Shown here: positions 1 to 12,597 of the stretch, one piece after another
Layout: the number at the start of each line of letters is the position of its first letter
Position numbering within the stretch: the stretch's first letter is position 1
Source of the DNA: Galerina marginata
Taxonomy: Eukaryota; Basidiomycota; Agaricomycetes; Agaricales; Galerinaceae
Reading direction: 5' to 3'
Length of the DNA stretch: 64,000 nt
Assembly (NCBI GenBank): GCA_023014335.1
Contig: JAECYW010000001.1
Span: forward strand, 2,480,001-2,544,000
The notes under the pieces: generated by a model
Told to the model about the DNA's origin: nothing
Databases searched by the model: none
What the model saw: only the letters and a program-made list of their open reading frames with translations
Translations under genes and position numbers: made by a program

Positions 1-28
1 AAATACATTATTTAATTGTCCAAATGAG

Positions 29-1411
29 TTACAGCTTCGAAACTGGTTTGGAGGTCAATCCCTCGAGCCAGTTCGCAATGGTATTCGTGACTTCATCTTT
101 GGCTTCGACCATCAGCCAGTGGCCGCGCCCTTCTAAAGCAATGTCCTGGTATCTGGGAATAAATTTCCTTGACTTGGCAATTACAAACGGAGTCGCTGTT
201 GAGTCTTTTGTTCCCCACATAAAGAGGAAAGGGAGGTCTGGACGAAGGTTGGCGGGAAGATCATAGGCTGCACCAAAATTTGTCAGTTGAGAAAGCTAAA
301 CGAATATTGAATTTTATTCTACCTAGTTCTTCGTCATGTCTAAATTTCGCGGTTCGGTAATAATTAAGAGGGCCGAACATCCCTTTTTGCATCTGGGAGT
401 AATAGTATTCGAGTTCCTGGATAGGTTGTTAGAATTCAATTCATTTCTCTTTTAGAAGGAACTCACTTTATCGTTTAGAAGAGATCTATTTTCCTTTAAC
501 GGCGTCTTGTTCTCCGAGAGAAGCTTTTCAAGTGAATTCAACTTGAAGTAATCGATCTTCGAAGGTAGGTGGGTTGAATGTAAGGGGAAGGAAGGTCTTG
601 AGCTACAAAGAATCAGCTTCTGTGATGATGGGTATACGCTGTCGGCACTGCTAACATATGCAAGAATCTCCACGCTGGACTTTGGGACTCGCGAAGTATA
701 CCTGGTAACCCAGGTTTGGAGCACGGCGAGCAACCTCTTGCACTGGTATATATTCACGGGATGGCGGCGTGTATGGAACACTCATCCTGAAAATCCTCGG
801 ATTAGATATACACTTGAGATAGCAAACAGACTCACATCACAAGCGCAAGCACACGATCAGGATACCACAAGGCAAACCTGCCAACGGTGAAAGCTCCCCA
901 GTCGTGTCCTATCAGTACCTACAAAAATTTGAATACACTGGCTAAACAACAGCGATGGCTTCTCGTACGGCCTTCTTGATTCCCAATATATCCAGCAAAG
1001 CCGCGAGGTCTGCAGATAGTTTCTTGGTGGAATATTCTGCAGGATCGACAGGCTTCGATGTCCCTCCATAGCCCAACATGTCAGGTACTACGACGCGCGA
1101 TCCACGACGGACCCAAGGACCGATCTGGTTGCGCCATCCGTACCTGCGAGGACATGTCAGGTCGAATGGCTACAAGACGCGACTAATAGACGTGCCAGAG
1201 ATCGGGGAACCCATGAACGAGGAGCAAAGTGGGGTGTCGCTTTGGATCATAGCCCTCGGGTAGTTGGTCTACCTAATAGCCGGAGACAGAGTGTGGGGTC
1301 AGACGACGAGGACGGACGATGGACAAAGCGAGGACCTACGAAGTGGTAGGTGCGGCCGGTTGACAATTTCTCGCTCCTGTGGTTGAAGCTCTCTGGGATC
1401 TGGGGGTCCAT
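29..1411 (-). CDS. Epoxide-hydrolase-type alpha/beta hydrolase (one frameshift)
   Basis: Spliced minus-strand gene with the order of a soluble epoxide hydrolase. An N-terminal strand carries HGFP (oxyanion loop), then GYGGTSKP, then IGHDWGAF where the HDWG Asp is the family nucleophile. The cap region includes EYYYSQMQKGMFGPLNYY, and the C-terminus has FMWGTKDS (acid-bearing loop) and GRGHWLMVEA with the catalytic His. The start is the ATG at 1411 (MDPQIPESFNHR), chosen because splicing from it enters the strand before HGFP in frame. Family role: hydrolysis of epoxides to diols, often in detoxification or secondary metabolism; the substrate cannot be told. Around 680-687 the frame breaks by one base inside FASPKSSVEI, with no plausible intron, so the copy is either mis-sequenced or damaged. 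The first CDS of the window; its downstream side lies outside. Confidence 0.85.
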
Positions 1412-1805
1412 GGGGATGGCAGACGTCTGGGTAGGGAAGCAAGATAACCGAACACCCGAGTCGCGTCTTCATGGTACGGAAAGAGCGTGGGACCGGCTGG
1501 AATTGAAGTGGCGACTGCGGAGATTGAAAACTGCAGGTCACGACTTCGTTCTTTCTGACGAGCTCGGAGCCGGAGCCCAACCGTGACGACAACCACCAAC
1601 TCTCACATCGTCTGTCTTTCTAATCCCTTTGTTATTCTCTTTTGCTTTGTTGACAGTGGCTCCCTTTTTATATAGATCCCCTCACCTCTTCTTCGTTCCT
1701 TCCATTTCAACCCTCTACTCCAACTTTTCCACAAAGTAAGCGCTATTCACCACCCGGTGCAACCACTCAGCTCGTCGATTTTCTGATTCATCTCCAGTCT
1801 TCAGC

Positions 1806-4265
1806 ATGCCTGCACCCGTACTTTCACAATCATCGACGCGCCCACTCGCCAAAGTGGCCACGCACAAGCCACGCGCCTCAGACACACCAAAGAAAAGGAG
1901 GGTGGTGAGACGCAGAGGCAGAGCGAGGGGCGAGCCCGATAGCGACGATGAAATCGAACGCGAGGCTGCAACGGATTCAGACTCGGATGACGATGATCTG
2001 TCTTCGCTTGACTCTGCGACGGACTGACTCCGACACGGAACCTGCTTCCGAGGACGTAATTCCCCGCGATCGTGCTCATCTGCCCACCCCAAGGAATAGC
2101 AAGAGTCCAGAGACCGTGGTGAAGGATGAGGTGACCAACGTGAATGGAGGTGTGCCGTCCTTTTTTGCCCCTGCTGGTGATTGGTCGGAGATGGTCGCGG
2201 ACGAGAAAGTCAATGGGCCTGCGGATTTGCCCGTCATCGAGTTTGCGGACTTCAGTGGCCATCCAGTTGCTCAGAATGGACCGCCTCGCAAACCGAAGAA
2301 GGCCAGCAAACCTAAGCGCTTATCCGAGTCTCGTGCCACTCCCGCTGACTCCACGCACGAGGCTCCACCGCCTGTCGTCGAATCCGCTCCCGACCGGCCT
2401 GAACCTCATCACAATCGCGTTTCTTCCCAATCCGCCCGTCAAGCTTATCAACATAAACTCGAGACCGACCCGTCTTTCGTGCCAACTATCGGCAATTTCT
2501 GGGGCCATGACGATCGCTTGATTGACACTGAACTGCGCAGTCTCAGTGGCTGGTGGAGGGGTCGTGGCAGAGGGAGGGGTCGAGGCTTTGGGATGCGTGG
2601 TCGTGGTGGATTCCAGGGGCCTGAGTCACGAGGAGGCCAAGGAGGGGAAGAGGTCACATCTCCGAAAGAATACGACCTTCCTCCCATTGAACGAGCCTGG
2701 ACGCACGACGGGTTCGAGGAACTGAGGCGCAAGGAGGAACAACGCCGCGCTGAACATTTAGCCGCGAGAAACTCGCAGTCGTCTCCCAAGCGCGGCGGGT
2801 TTGTTGCTGGTAGAGGCGGCTTTACTGCTGGTCGTGGACGTGGAGGTTTTTCCCGAGGCGGCTTTGCTTCCCCCACAACACACAACGCTTCTTTCTCTGG
2901 CCGCATTCGGTTCGCCATGAAGCCAGAACTCATGTGGACGAAACAACATGAAGCCTTCCTTTACTTCGACTCGACTCTCAAACCGCGCCCCGGTCAAGGC
3001 CCGGCATTCCGAATCAAGGTTCCAGGACATGACTCCACGCTAGTGAGAGCGCCTCCCGTCCGTCATGCACCTTCTCAGGCGTCGACGTCAAAGGCCGGCA
3101 ATGACGGATCAGAGGCTGGCGATAAATATTTCGTTGTCCGTCTTCCAAAGCGCGCTGGCAAGGAGCGAGAGGTTGTCGAGAAGGCTGAAGAAACCCCGAT
3201 CGAAGAGGTATTCACCGTAAGGCCCCAGCTGGCCTCTGCTGTGAAGCCGCTTCCCGCATCTGAGAAGGCTTCCTCAAGTGCACCAACTGTGGTACACCGC
3301 GCCCACTCAACCTACAGTCGACGTTCATGTCAAGGTTGTGCCAGGAACCGAACATCCGATCGCAACTGGAGCAACTTTCTCTAGGAACCTCAAGCCTCGG
3401 ACCCTGCGAGACAAGCGAAGACAGAGGAAGCGGTATTGCGGAACCCGCCCGCTTGAGATTACTCCTGATACTGAAGTCGCTACTGAGCCATCCACTATTG
3501 ATCGGCCTGCCCTCCCTCCCTTGCAAACAACATTTTCACCTCCCCCTCCCCCTCCATCACAGCCGATATCACAGCGTTCTCCTGCATATGGTTCTCCTTA
3601 TGGTTATCACCCACAACTTCCAATGGGTGTTGCTCTAAACCAGCACGGCATACCCTACGAGGTGGCTACTGGCCACCCTGTTTACCTCCAACCTCCCCCG
3701 ATGTACAATCCCCGACCCCTCATCCCTTCCCACTTCTCACCTGGAATTTTCGTTCCAGGTCATATGCATCACTCGTCTGCGGTGTCGCCTGACTTCCTCG
3801 CTCAACCCCCTTCCCATACGCCTCCGATGAACGGTTTTATCGACCCTGCCACAGGGACACCCATATTCTCCTTCCCTCGCCAGACAACTCGCATTGAGAT
3901 CCGCGCGCCTACATGAAGAGTCTGGGAAGCTCAAATCGGTTCCGCGCACTTCTTCAAGCCTGCGGACGACAGCCGCTGCCTTCCAGCCCTCACGCGCGAC
4001 GACCGCCTCTGAGAACGAGTTCTTCCAGCAGCCGACATCCCGCTGACGCCTGCCGGTCCTGCGTACGAGCACGTGAACGGGCATGTATCAATGGAAGATG
4101 CCAGCCAGGCTGGTATACCTGGTATGGTGCCCTATCCCCGCATACCAGCAACCCTATTATTATCCGGAGCACTATGGCTATCCTCAGTACGTGGATATGT
4201 CACAGGCTGGACAATACGACATGTACAGCATGGACCAAGCTCCCCAGGGGACTGTTTATTATTAA
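1806..4265 (+). CDS. CASC3/Barentsz (Btz-domain) exon-junction-complex protein, multiple frameshifts
   Basis: The N-terminus is basic then acidic (RRVVRRRGRARG, then DSDDEIER), followed by the Btz core: TIGNFWGHDDR, an RGRGRGRG stretch, and ERAWTHDGFEELRRKEEQRR. This matches the eIF4AIII-binding SELOR region of CASC3/MLN51, a core exon-junction-complex component acting in mRNA localisation and surveillance. More RGG-like repeats follow (about 2780-2870), then a Pro-rich, Tyr-rich tail ending QAPQGTVYY. Reading it end to end requires frame changes near 2027, 3320-3340, 3400, 3430, 3915 and 4085; none has a convincing GT-AG explanation. For example the motif RSQLEQLSLG (near 3360) is in a different frame from the flanking DPARQAKTEEAVLRNPP. 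Either assembly indels or pseudogenisation. Start ATG 1806 gives the expected basic N-terminus. Confidence 0.75.
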
Positions 4266-4940
4266 ACTTCTTTTCTCTTCTTTTGCCTGCTCACGTCCTT
4301 CATGACTCGTTGTTTTTTTTTTACTTACACCCTATATACTGCTTACGCTTAACGACTACCCGGCCTCATTGTTTTGCCCTCTCTTTCATGTCTGTTTGTC
4401 TCGCCATCTCATTGTTTTTGGCTGCTCTGTGTGTTGACCCTGTTTTCTACACCATCCATCTCGCTCGTCATCCGCATTACAATTTACATATATTAACCCG
4501 TGTCTCCAATCGCACTCTACATACATCCACACGTATAAAACATCACCTCCAGTATTTTTTTTGGTATTCAAACTCTTGCCCGAGTTAGCTTGTTTCTTGT
4601 GTTGTGTTCTATTTCTCAACTCGTATTCTACTTTTGTCTTCTTCATGAATCTATATTCGCTTTACTGCGTTTGCCCATTCAGTCCATCACCTGCCCACTT
4701 GCTCCTGAAATTTGGAAGGCCGGTTTCTCCGTCCTCGGTCACTGCTCTCGAGTCATCAGTGATCGATTTCTTGAACAAGGACAATAACGCAATCGATATG
4801 AACCCTCATGGTGTCCTCATGTCCTCTTAGGCTTTGTTCTGGACAGCTTTAAGGAGCTGAAGGACTCTTCGGAATTCCGTCTTCTGTAATTTGCCTGGAA
4901 TTCTATTCTCTCCTTGCACAGCTACTGCCAGCCGGCTACC

Positions 4941-6160
4941 ATGAGTCGCTTCCCAAGGTAAGCAGTACCAAATATACTTCCATGGTTCACGATTTCTAAA
5001 TGAAATCCTCTTCATAGTCGGCTGTCTAGGCAAGAATTGTACTCCTATGGCTTCAAAGAAGGCGAATCCTGGGGAGACGATAGGCGTGCTTTGGAAGCGG
5101 CTCTCCGAGAGATAGACCAACATGAAAGGGAAATCCAGGAAAACTACGTTTATAACCGCCCAGCACACAGCAACCCCTGGCTTGCTTCGTCTACACCTCG
5201 ACATTACCAGGGGACCAGTCCTATTGGTCATCTCTCTCCTCGACTCTATCCTCCGGATATCCGTATGAACCGCAGCAATGAATCGGACAGCTCATATGCG
5301 TCCTCAGTGTCCTCCCTTGCTCCCTGGGATAGTCGTAACAACGGATATGGTCATGGCCGGGCATACCGCGATTTCCCTGAATCTCCTAGCCACGCCAGCA
5401 AACAGTCCTCGAGGCCTGATAGGTTCTATTCGAATTATACTGGAGGTAATGAAACTCCAGCAGGTTTCCAGCAGCCCTCTCGAACCAGATCCCAAAATTA
5501 TTCGGGCCAAAATTATGCGCCTCCTCTCAGTTCTTCGACTTCGAGTTATAGGAACTTTAGTGCGCTCGAGGACTCCCCCAAGTTTTCCGAGGTACCTTAT
5601 TACTATCCAAATTCTGTCCCGCCGACTTCTCCTCGTCACACGACCAGTCCAGCTCGTACTTTCAGTCAGTCAAGTCAAATGCAACTCACTAGATACGACG
5701 GCGAATCATGAAGAACCACCTCGAGAGGACCATGAAGACACAGACTTTTACCCATCACCTCCACCGCCGCCGCCAACCTCCCCGAAAACCGCGTCTCCTC
5801 GGTGGTCAATAACTACGACTCTAGGCACGGGATCTGACAATTTATCAGTGGATTCATCCCGGGCAGCCCCTTCCGAGGATTCCTGCGACTTCGGGATATA
5901 CAGATGCTGCATCGAAGTCAAGCGGTTATGTCGAATCCTACGACGTTCAGTCGCATGGTCATGAGGGGTATCATCAAGACTACCGTGACCCCGGTATTGA
6001 GGTAGATCAAGACTACATGAGCGACGGGGTTGCAAGTGACGAAGGCGTGTATTACTCCTCTGGAGAGGAACTGGAAGGTGAAGTTGATGAAGAGGTATAC
6101 TCTGACGAGAGCTATTCTTCATATTCCGAAGACGATGCAGGTTATAGCGATTACGAATAA
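4941..6160 (+). CDS. Uncharacterised Ser/Tyr-rich low-complexity protein
   Basis: Exon 1 is very short: the ATG at 4941 encodes MSRFP, then a GTAAGC-to-ATAG intron joins in frame to RLSRQELYSYGFKEGESWGD. The body is rich in Ser, Tyr, Pro and Asn (repeated SSYASSVSS, YYYPNS) with a PSPPPPPPTSP run near 5755. The C-terminus is acidic and Tyr-rich, ending SEDDAGYSDYE. No catalytic domain is visible; the composition suggests an intrinsically disordered protein. Frame changes are needed near 5700, 5800 and 5870 to connect the parts, like the neighbouring genes. It lies between the Btz gene and TFIIB on the same strand. Function unknown. Confidence 0.6.
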
Positions 6161-6657
6161 AACGGATTCATCTGCAAATAGCCTATAGAGTCATTGCCTG
6201 TATAAATTGTAACATTTTAATTTGAAAAAATTCATCCAGTTGAGAGCTAATTAATTAATCAATTTATTTACCAAGGCGGAATGCTGGAAAGCGCGAGAAC
6301 AGACCAGTAAATTAAAGATTCAGAAAGGGAAACAGGACGCGACTAATCACGCGGCTGGCATTTGGTGGCACGAATTTGCTGACTCATGCTGTGCATAAAG
6401 AACAGTCATTGTAGTTGGCGGTGCCGCGCCGTGTTTTGTTTTCGCCCACCACCGTCTCCTCGACGTCGTTGGTGCCATTCGCAATTTTCACCACCATTCA
6501 GTGGCTAAAAGTTGACCGTAGACTGGTAGGTTCCAATAAAATGATTTTACACTAATGGAAAGCCCACTACACGGTCGTTTCATAGACCTTTGACTGTTTA
6601 CAATTTGCGTATCTCTGAAATACCCAACGAGAACCTCTCGCTGCCACTTCTCGACAA

Positions 6658-7766
6658 ATGGCGTACGCTAAACCCTTCCCCCTCGCTGCGCCCCAGCAGA
6701 AGGCCTCTTCGCACCCGGTTTTTGGGCCAGACCTCGCTGTTCGCCTTATCTGTCCGGAATGCAGAGACCCGAATCCTAACATTGTCGAGGAGTTCGGTAG
6801 CGGAGATCTCGTATGTGGTAATTGTGGGCTTGTTTTAGGTGACCGTATTGTTGATACGAGGAGTGAATGGCGGGTTAGTGTCCCTTGCACATTCTAAACT
6901 TTCGAAGACGAGTCTCTAAAACCCTGTAGACTTTCGCCAATGACGAAGGAGACGACCCTTCACGTGTCGGTGCTGCCTCAGACCCTCTGATGGAAGGAAT
7001 CGAGCAGCTGGATACGGTCATTAGTTTCCGGGATGGAGGGTCAGGCCTTGCTCGAGAGCTACAACGCGCGTCATCACGTTCCCAGAATGCCCGTTCCGAG
7101 CGAAACATTCTTGGGGCATTCCGCGACATCTCCAGCTGGTGCGACCAGTTCTCCCTTCCTAAAACCATCAGCGATATCGCCAAGCAGCTCTACAAGCGTG
7201 CAGACGAGGAGAAACTCCTCCGTGGAAAACCGCTAGAGGCTGTGATTGCCGCTTGTATCTTCATTGCTTGCCGTCAAGGCCCATGTTCCTAGAACGTTTC
7301 GTGAGAATTTGCAACCTCACTCACGTTCAAAAGAAGATGCTTGGGCAATGCTATAAAGCTTTGGAGCAAGCCTTCAATTTGTCTCCAGGTGCCTCGACGA
7401 CCCATACCGCGGCCTTCGCCGTCGACGGGACCAGAAAATCTCCTTGTTCGGTACTGCAATCACCTCGACTTACCACCCAATGTGCAGGCCATTTGCGGTG
7501 ACATTATCATCGCCGCTAGGAAGCATGGCATTGCTGACGGACGCAGTCCTGTGTCGATCGCTGGAGGTGCCATTTATTTCACTTGCCACTTATTAGGCAA
7601 GGTGAAGTCTGTCAGGGATATCAGCGCCGTTGCAGGAGTGAGCGAGGGAACTATTAAATTGGTTTACCGGCTCTACTATGCAGATAAAGAGAAGCTGGTG
7701 AAACAGGAGTGGATTGACGAAGGCAAAGCCAACCTGGATCGCCTTCCATTCGACTCGACGAAGTAG
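6658..7766 (+). CDS. SUA7: Transcription initiation factor IIB (TFIIB), three single-base frameshifts
   Basis: General RNA polymerase II factor that bridges TBP-DNA and polymerase. The N-terminal zinc ribbon is seen as CPEC then CGNC about 20 residues on. A B-reader-like segment (DTRSEWR, then TFANDEGDDPSRVG) is joined by an intron at about 6872-6930. Cyclin repeat 1 includes QLYKRADEEKLLRGK and AVIAACIFIACRQ. Cyclin repeat 2 includes SPVSIAGGAIYFTCHLL and VAGVSEGTIKLVYRLYY. The order and length (about 340 aa) match eukaryotic TFIIB. The frame is broken near 7278 (an extra G in a GGCCC run), near 7305 (an extra A in GAGAATTT) and near 7425. Correcting the first two gives the family sequence CRQ...VPRTFREICNLTHVQKK. 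Because TFIIB is essential and normally single-copy, residual sequencing indels are the simplest explanation; a duplicated pseudogene is the alternative. Confidence 0.92.
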
Positions 7767-7993
7767 ACAGCTTTTCTCATCATTCGTTTAGAATACTTTC
7801 GTTCTTGTACGGGACTCCGTTCGAACAGTTCGTTACTTTTTCTTAATCACATCTGTACTGGTAGTTTGTGGCCATTCAATGCACTTACGACATGATGTTC
7901 GGAAAAATTCATCCAGATCTGCGTGCGAGTTTCAATGTTCCTCAACTGAGGGAAGCTGTTGGTATGTACATATACACACTCGTCAACCATAGA

Positions 7994-9158
7994 CTATCGT
8001 CGACCACCACGACCACCTCGTCCTCCCCTTCCCCCGCGTCCTCTCGAACCTGACATTTCACGTCCCAACGCAAGACCTCCCCTCCCTCTACTCGCAAACC
8101 TGACTGCTTTGCGGACATTTAAGTCACTTTCTTCAGTCCGAGGCTCTTTCCTCATTTTTCTCTTGTCACTATCCATTTTCGCCAACAGGTCCAACGACGA
8201 CTTCGTTTCCCTTTCGATAGGCGCCTCATTCGGATCGAACTGTGATTATCAGAATTTTGTTAGCACGATTATAAATAGACCAATGTAGTCTTCTTACCTT
8301 CCGTTTCACGCCACGAAGTTTTTTCTCTCCTTCTAGGCGCTTGTCGAATTTGCCCATGCTGGCTGTACTATTCCGTGTTGTAGCCAAGGTTTTTTCAATC
8401 TCTTCTTTTCGTTCTTGACGCGGGTTACCCGCTGCACGAGCCACATTTTGTTGGTGTTTTTTCTCATTCTTGGTTATTCGCTCTTTTCTCGCATCGCGTG
8501 CAACTTTTCGTGGATCATAATCGACATCTTGTTCCCCCCCCCAAGTTCAGCGGGAATTAGAAGAGGGATATTAAATGAAACTCACCGGCATAAGCAGGTA
8601 CTTCGTGAATCCATTGTTCCTCGATCTCTCTATTTTTCCCGTTTCTACCCCATCTATTAACCCACTCCTGCTTCTCCTCGTCCCAGACTTTCTTATCCCG
8701 AACCTTGTGTTGGATGCCCTTTGCAGCTGCGAATTGCTCCCACTTTGTTGGAGGTTTAGGCTTTGGAAGGGGCTTTGCTCGAGGTAGTTGGTATACTGGA
8801 GGAGGAAGGATTGCTAGAGGCCCGTCAGGGAGACGCTTTTGTGGGTAGGGAGAAGAGGGAGGCCATTAAGGCCTGGACGCCATCGCGGGCTAGAGATTGG
8901 AGATGCTCTTCTAGATTTTCACTGTTGAGATGGTCAGAATAGTGCCTTCCCATGAGGAGAAACACGCCGACTTGTATGTTTCCTCTTCTATTGGATTTAA
9001 ATCCGTAACTAAAAGAAGACCTGGGTCAACTTCCAAGGGGTTTTCTTTTTCGACAGTCACGGACTGGCTATTAGATTCAAATGAGTGCAAAGTTGGCATA
9101 CTGTAATTTCGACCTACAATTTTGCTGCATGAGAAGCTAGGATATTAGAGACGTCCAT
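7994..9158 (-). CDS. RRS1: Ribosome biogenesis regulatory protein Rrs1
   Basis: Nucleolar factor that with Rpf2 brings the 5S RNP into pre-60S particles. Start ATG 9158 (MDVSNILASHAAK), then an intron with a TAG-like acceptor, then the family block VTVEKENPLEVDPGLLLVTD. After a second intron come LEEHLQSLARDGVQALM, then LPRAKPLPKPKPPTKWEQFA and DKKVWDEEKQEWVNRWG, which are hallmark Rrs1 segments. Later exons give ARAAGNPRQERKEEIE and a basic C-terminus ending in RGG repeats. Convergent with TFIIB: the two stop codons are about 230 bp apart. One base appears missing in an A run near 8840 (the frame breaks between LPT and KRLPDGPLA), so this copy also carries a frameshift. Confidence 0.92.
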
Positions 9159-10268
9159 GGTAGAGGAGCCTGAGCCTTGGGGGCGCTTCAAAAAAAGATT
9201 CACTGCTTTCCATAAATCTATGTTTGGTTCGGACGAGCTTGGCAAACACATTTCGACCTGCCAATTGCATGACCCGCGTCGTTGTTTCGCGTTTGCTTTT
9301 AATTCCCGATAATGGCCCTGCGGGCGATGCCTGGACTCTAAATAGCGATTCCCGTCATTATCAGCTTGCAAATAGTACTCTATTTAGTTCACCCGGGGGG
9401 AACTCATACGAAACAGCACTTGACAGAATTATTCAGCGGCCCAGGTTGGGCAGATAAATTTCCGTCACTGTTGTAAAGCGAATATTTTTGGACCTTCGTC
9501 CACATTTCGCACTTTGGACTCCACCAGTCCCTTACGAAATCCCTTCCAGCTAAATTCAAAACGTTATACCAGCTCGGCTGGCCTTCCAGCATAGCACTTT
9601 ATTTGTTTGTGCTGCGAGTCTAAACCGAAAAAGGCATGCCGATGATGGGATCAGCAGCCTCTATGTTCCTATTTGCCAAAGGCTTCAGCTCCGCTCGAAA
9701 CTCTGAAGCGGAACAGGATCCGAGCTGGTCTAACATTTTGAATTTAGCTGTCATACGAGGAAAAAATTCATTCTGGCAGTATTCGACTTCGACTAGCCTC
9801 TAATGGCTATCAAACTACAAGCCCTTATTTTGCTTAGTATATTCATGAAAGGAAGGATGGCGTAGCCAAGAACGGAATAGAAACACCAAAGCCGGAATAA
9901 AGTGGGCCGCCTTGTATATGACGTGACAAATTCTTGGGACCTATGTATGGACAAAAGATCGAGCACTATAAACAGGACTTGTTTTGTAAACCATTGCTTA
10001 GCATGGCATGAACGAGCCCTCCTTTTTAAATTTTATTAATCCCAGATGCTAGTAAAAAGACAAGTAAAAAGCATCATGCAAATACCAACTTGAAAAGACA
10101 AGGAAATAAGCGCGGACAGCATGGGGTATGGGCTACATGGATGAACAAGCAGAAAGACAAAGGCAGCTTGAGGGAAAAGCAGTGGATGACGCCGCCGATC
10201 CTTCATCCCCGACAGACAACAGCAGCCTTCGCTACCGCTGTAAACCCTTATTTCCCTCTCCCACACAC
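9159..10268. other. Intergenic stretch upstream of RRS1
   Basis: About 1.1 kb with no reading frame that I can tie to a family. It holds the presumed RRS1 promoter. Short frames on both strands have no recognisable motifs or convincing splice structure. Confidence 0.4.
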
Positions 10269-11860
10269 CTAAGGCATCCCAGCAGGAGCAGAAAGACCGC
10301 AACTGCCGTTGCGTAGGTCGTCGTCACTGGTCATGACATATTCGCCACCTTCGTTGTAATCGTTCTGGCTGCTTTCGCCCCTCTTCAGGATAGCGATTGT
10401 TGTCGGTATGGAGAGATGGCATGCATGGCGTGGCGGTGTTGAAGCTGCTTGTGGGCGAAAGGCGGGTGCGGAGCCTGGGACTGGTTGCGGGCAGAAACGC
10501 CACGAGTTGAGTTGGGTGAGGTGGTAGGGAGTCGTTGGCGTTGGCAGGAAGGGCCGGGCAATGACGGTGCTTCCCCGTCATTAACGAGGTGTTCCATCCT
10601 AGGACTGTTGCTTCTGCTTTTCCGGACCACGAGCATTTAGGTCGTACGAGCGACAAGTTGAAAACAGTCGTGCTGCAGCTGCTCCTTCAGGTAGCCGCAA
10701 ATGTTTGTGGGGACAAAAGGCGGAGGCAGTATTGGAAGATGGTGTCGTAAGTGGAGTCGGTATTGGCGTAGGCGGCAGCAGCGGGCGTGGAATCAGCCTA
10801 TCTGGTCGTGAATTAGCTAAGGGCGTTCGAGGAGGAAGAATGGCGAAGCAAGTCGTATTTCGACTCGTCTCGCGACGCACCAGGCAGTTTTCACTCTCCA
10901 GGGTCACCCCTTATTATCCTTCACCCGGTATCCAACCGAATTCGTTCGAAGGTCAGCCCACAGCCCTCGACGTGAGAGGGGCTTCGCGACGTGTGGCACG
11001 ACATTGTTCATGGATAGAGTACCTGTTAAGATAGAAAATATAATTAACATAATGTTAGATATCATAAAAAATACTTACCAAATGTGTCCTTGAGGTCTTG
11101 AGAAGCGGTAGAGGCCAGGAGGGAAAGAAGGGAAGTCGGTGGTGGTGGTGGAGGGCAAGATCAACCAGTGCCGAAGCCTGATGGCGGTTGGGTGGCCAAT
11201 GTGATTGGCCAGTCAACGCGCTGGCGCAGCATCGCCCGTGAAGCTGAGGTTGCGGTTGCAGGCGGTAGTAGGGCGGCACGTCACCGCACACGTATGTTGC
11301 CTGAGGTGGTGGTGGCCGAGGCTACTTCGGCGTTGTTGATCTGCCCAAGGTGATGGATGATGATGTATTGGGGCTGATTCCACGTCGACGGAGGCGGGCG
11401 GGGTCAATTATATCCCTTGTTGTTGAGCCGGATGCGAATTCTTCGCCAACGTGAAGTCACCCGGCGTAAGTTTCAGCACGACCGACATCGCAAATGGGTT
11501 TCTGTGAGGGCAAACGTGAGGTACCATCAGGTAGAGGTAGGGAAGTGGTGACCGGCGCTAGGGGTAGTGAAATGTGGGTTAGCTGCACAGTAAAAGTCGA
11601 TTCCGCGACATACATTGCGTATTCCAACCCACTCAATATTCTTTATCAACCTTTCCGGCCCATATGGCTCATTGGGAGGGAGAGGCACTTGGAGCAGTGC
11701 TGAACGTTGTTTCGGCGATACAGACATTGCAAGCGGAAAGAAATGGAGGTGAAGAGAAAGTTGAACGGGAACGTAGACAGACGATAACGGAAATAGAAGC
11801 AGGGCTAAAAATAGGTATCGGGGTTTGCCTCCTAAATGAGCGTAACGCAGGCACAAAATT
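10269..11860 (-). other. Unresolved minus-strand Pro/His/Ser-rich coding segment
   Basis: Several minus-strand segments look like protein coding but sit in different frames. Near the 3' end, NDYNEGGEYVMTSDDDLRNG leads to a TAG at 10269-10271. Upstream, RPFLPTPTTPYHLTQLNSWR and a His/Pro/Gln-rich stretch (about 11060-11400) occur. A possible N-terminus is MSVSPKQRSALLQVPLPPNE near 11725. The parts resemble a disordered regulatory protein with the same single-base frame breaks as the genes to its left, but I recognise no domain and cannot define exons. This may instead be several unrelated shadows. Confidence 0.25.
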
Positions 11861-12597
11861 TGGGTGCGTCAAGAATGATAAAAGAACGAGTCCTATAAAT
11901 AGGGCTCGTAACTTGTAAGCTCAATCTGCAGTCTTACAATATTGTGTACCACCTGAGCACCTCATACTTACCCGGGCCCGTACTGACCACTATTTAATAA
12001 AGCTACTTTGAGAAATGAGCTCACTATCGTCCCAGAAACCATCATTTTCATTGCTGACCATACCATAATTCAGATGAAACTGACCAGGCATTATTACAAT
12101 TATTTCAAATACCAAAGCAAAGAAAGAAATATATTCCAGTATGTCCATTCAAGCCATCATGACTATTAAACAGCATAAAGGCACGATGACTCAAGCGATT
12201 TTTTTTCATAGAATCTTATTTAATATTTTTTATGGGACAAATATCAAATCATCTTTCCACCGATTTTATAAAGGTACGTGTTTGTGGGCTAGATGGAATA
12301 TGACACAGCATTTATTGGCTATCTATGTCATTACATGTTGGCAAAACAACACACTTTTGGCACATTGCTGTACAGCATCAAAATATCATAGTCATAGAAC
12401 AGGGGTAATCTGCATTCCAGAGAATTGGCTTATCTGAGGCGGTATCGTGTCTAGGGCAAGTCCTGCAAATCAGGGATTGTCCATCTGACTCATTCGATCA
12501 ATAATGGATTCCAAAAACGGAAACAGGGAAAACCTTTTAAATCGCGCCAGCATTAACGCGTCACTCTTTCCTTTACCTCAACCATCTTTGCACACCA
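11861..12597. other. AT-rich intergenic boundary region
   Basis: No gene is seen. Base composition shifts here from the GC-richer left block to AT-richer accessory DNA. A TTTTAAAT element at 12535-12542 lies 63 nt before the next start codon and is a possible core promoter. Confidence 0.4.

Noticed and set aside
2000..2099. Intron explaining the first Btz frame change
   Set aside because: GT-AG pairs of suitable length exist, but removing them deletes a plausible acidic coding segment; a one-base indel is simpler given the other breaks.
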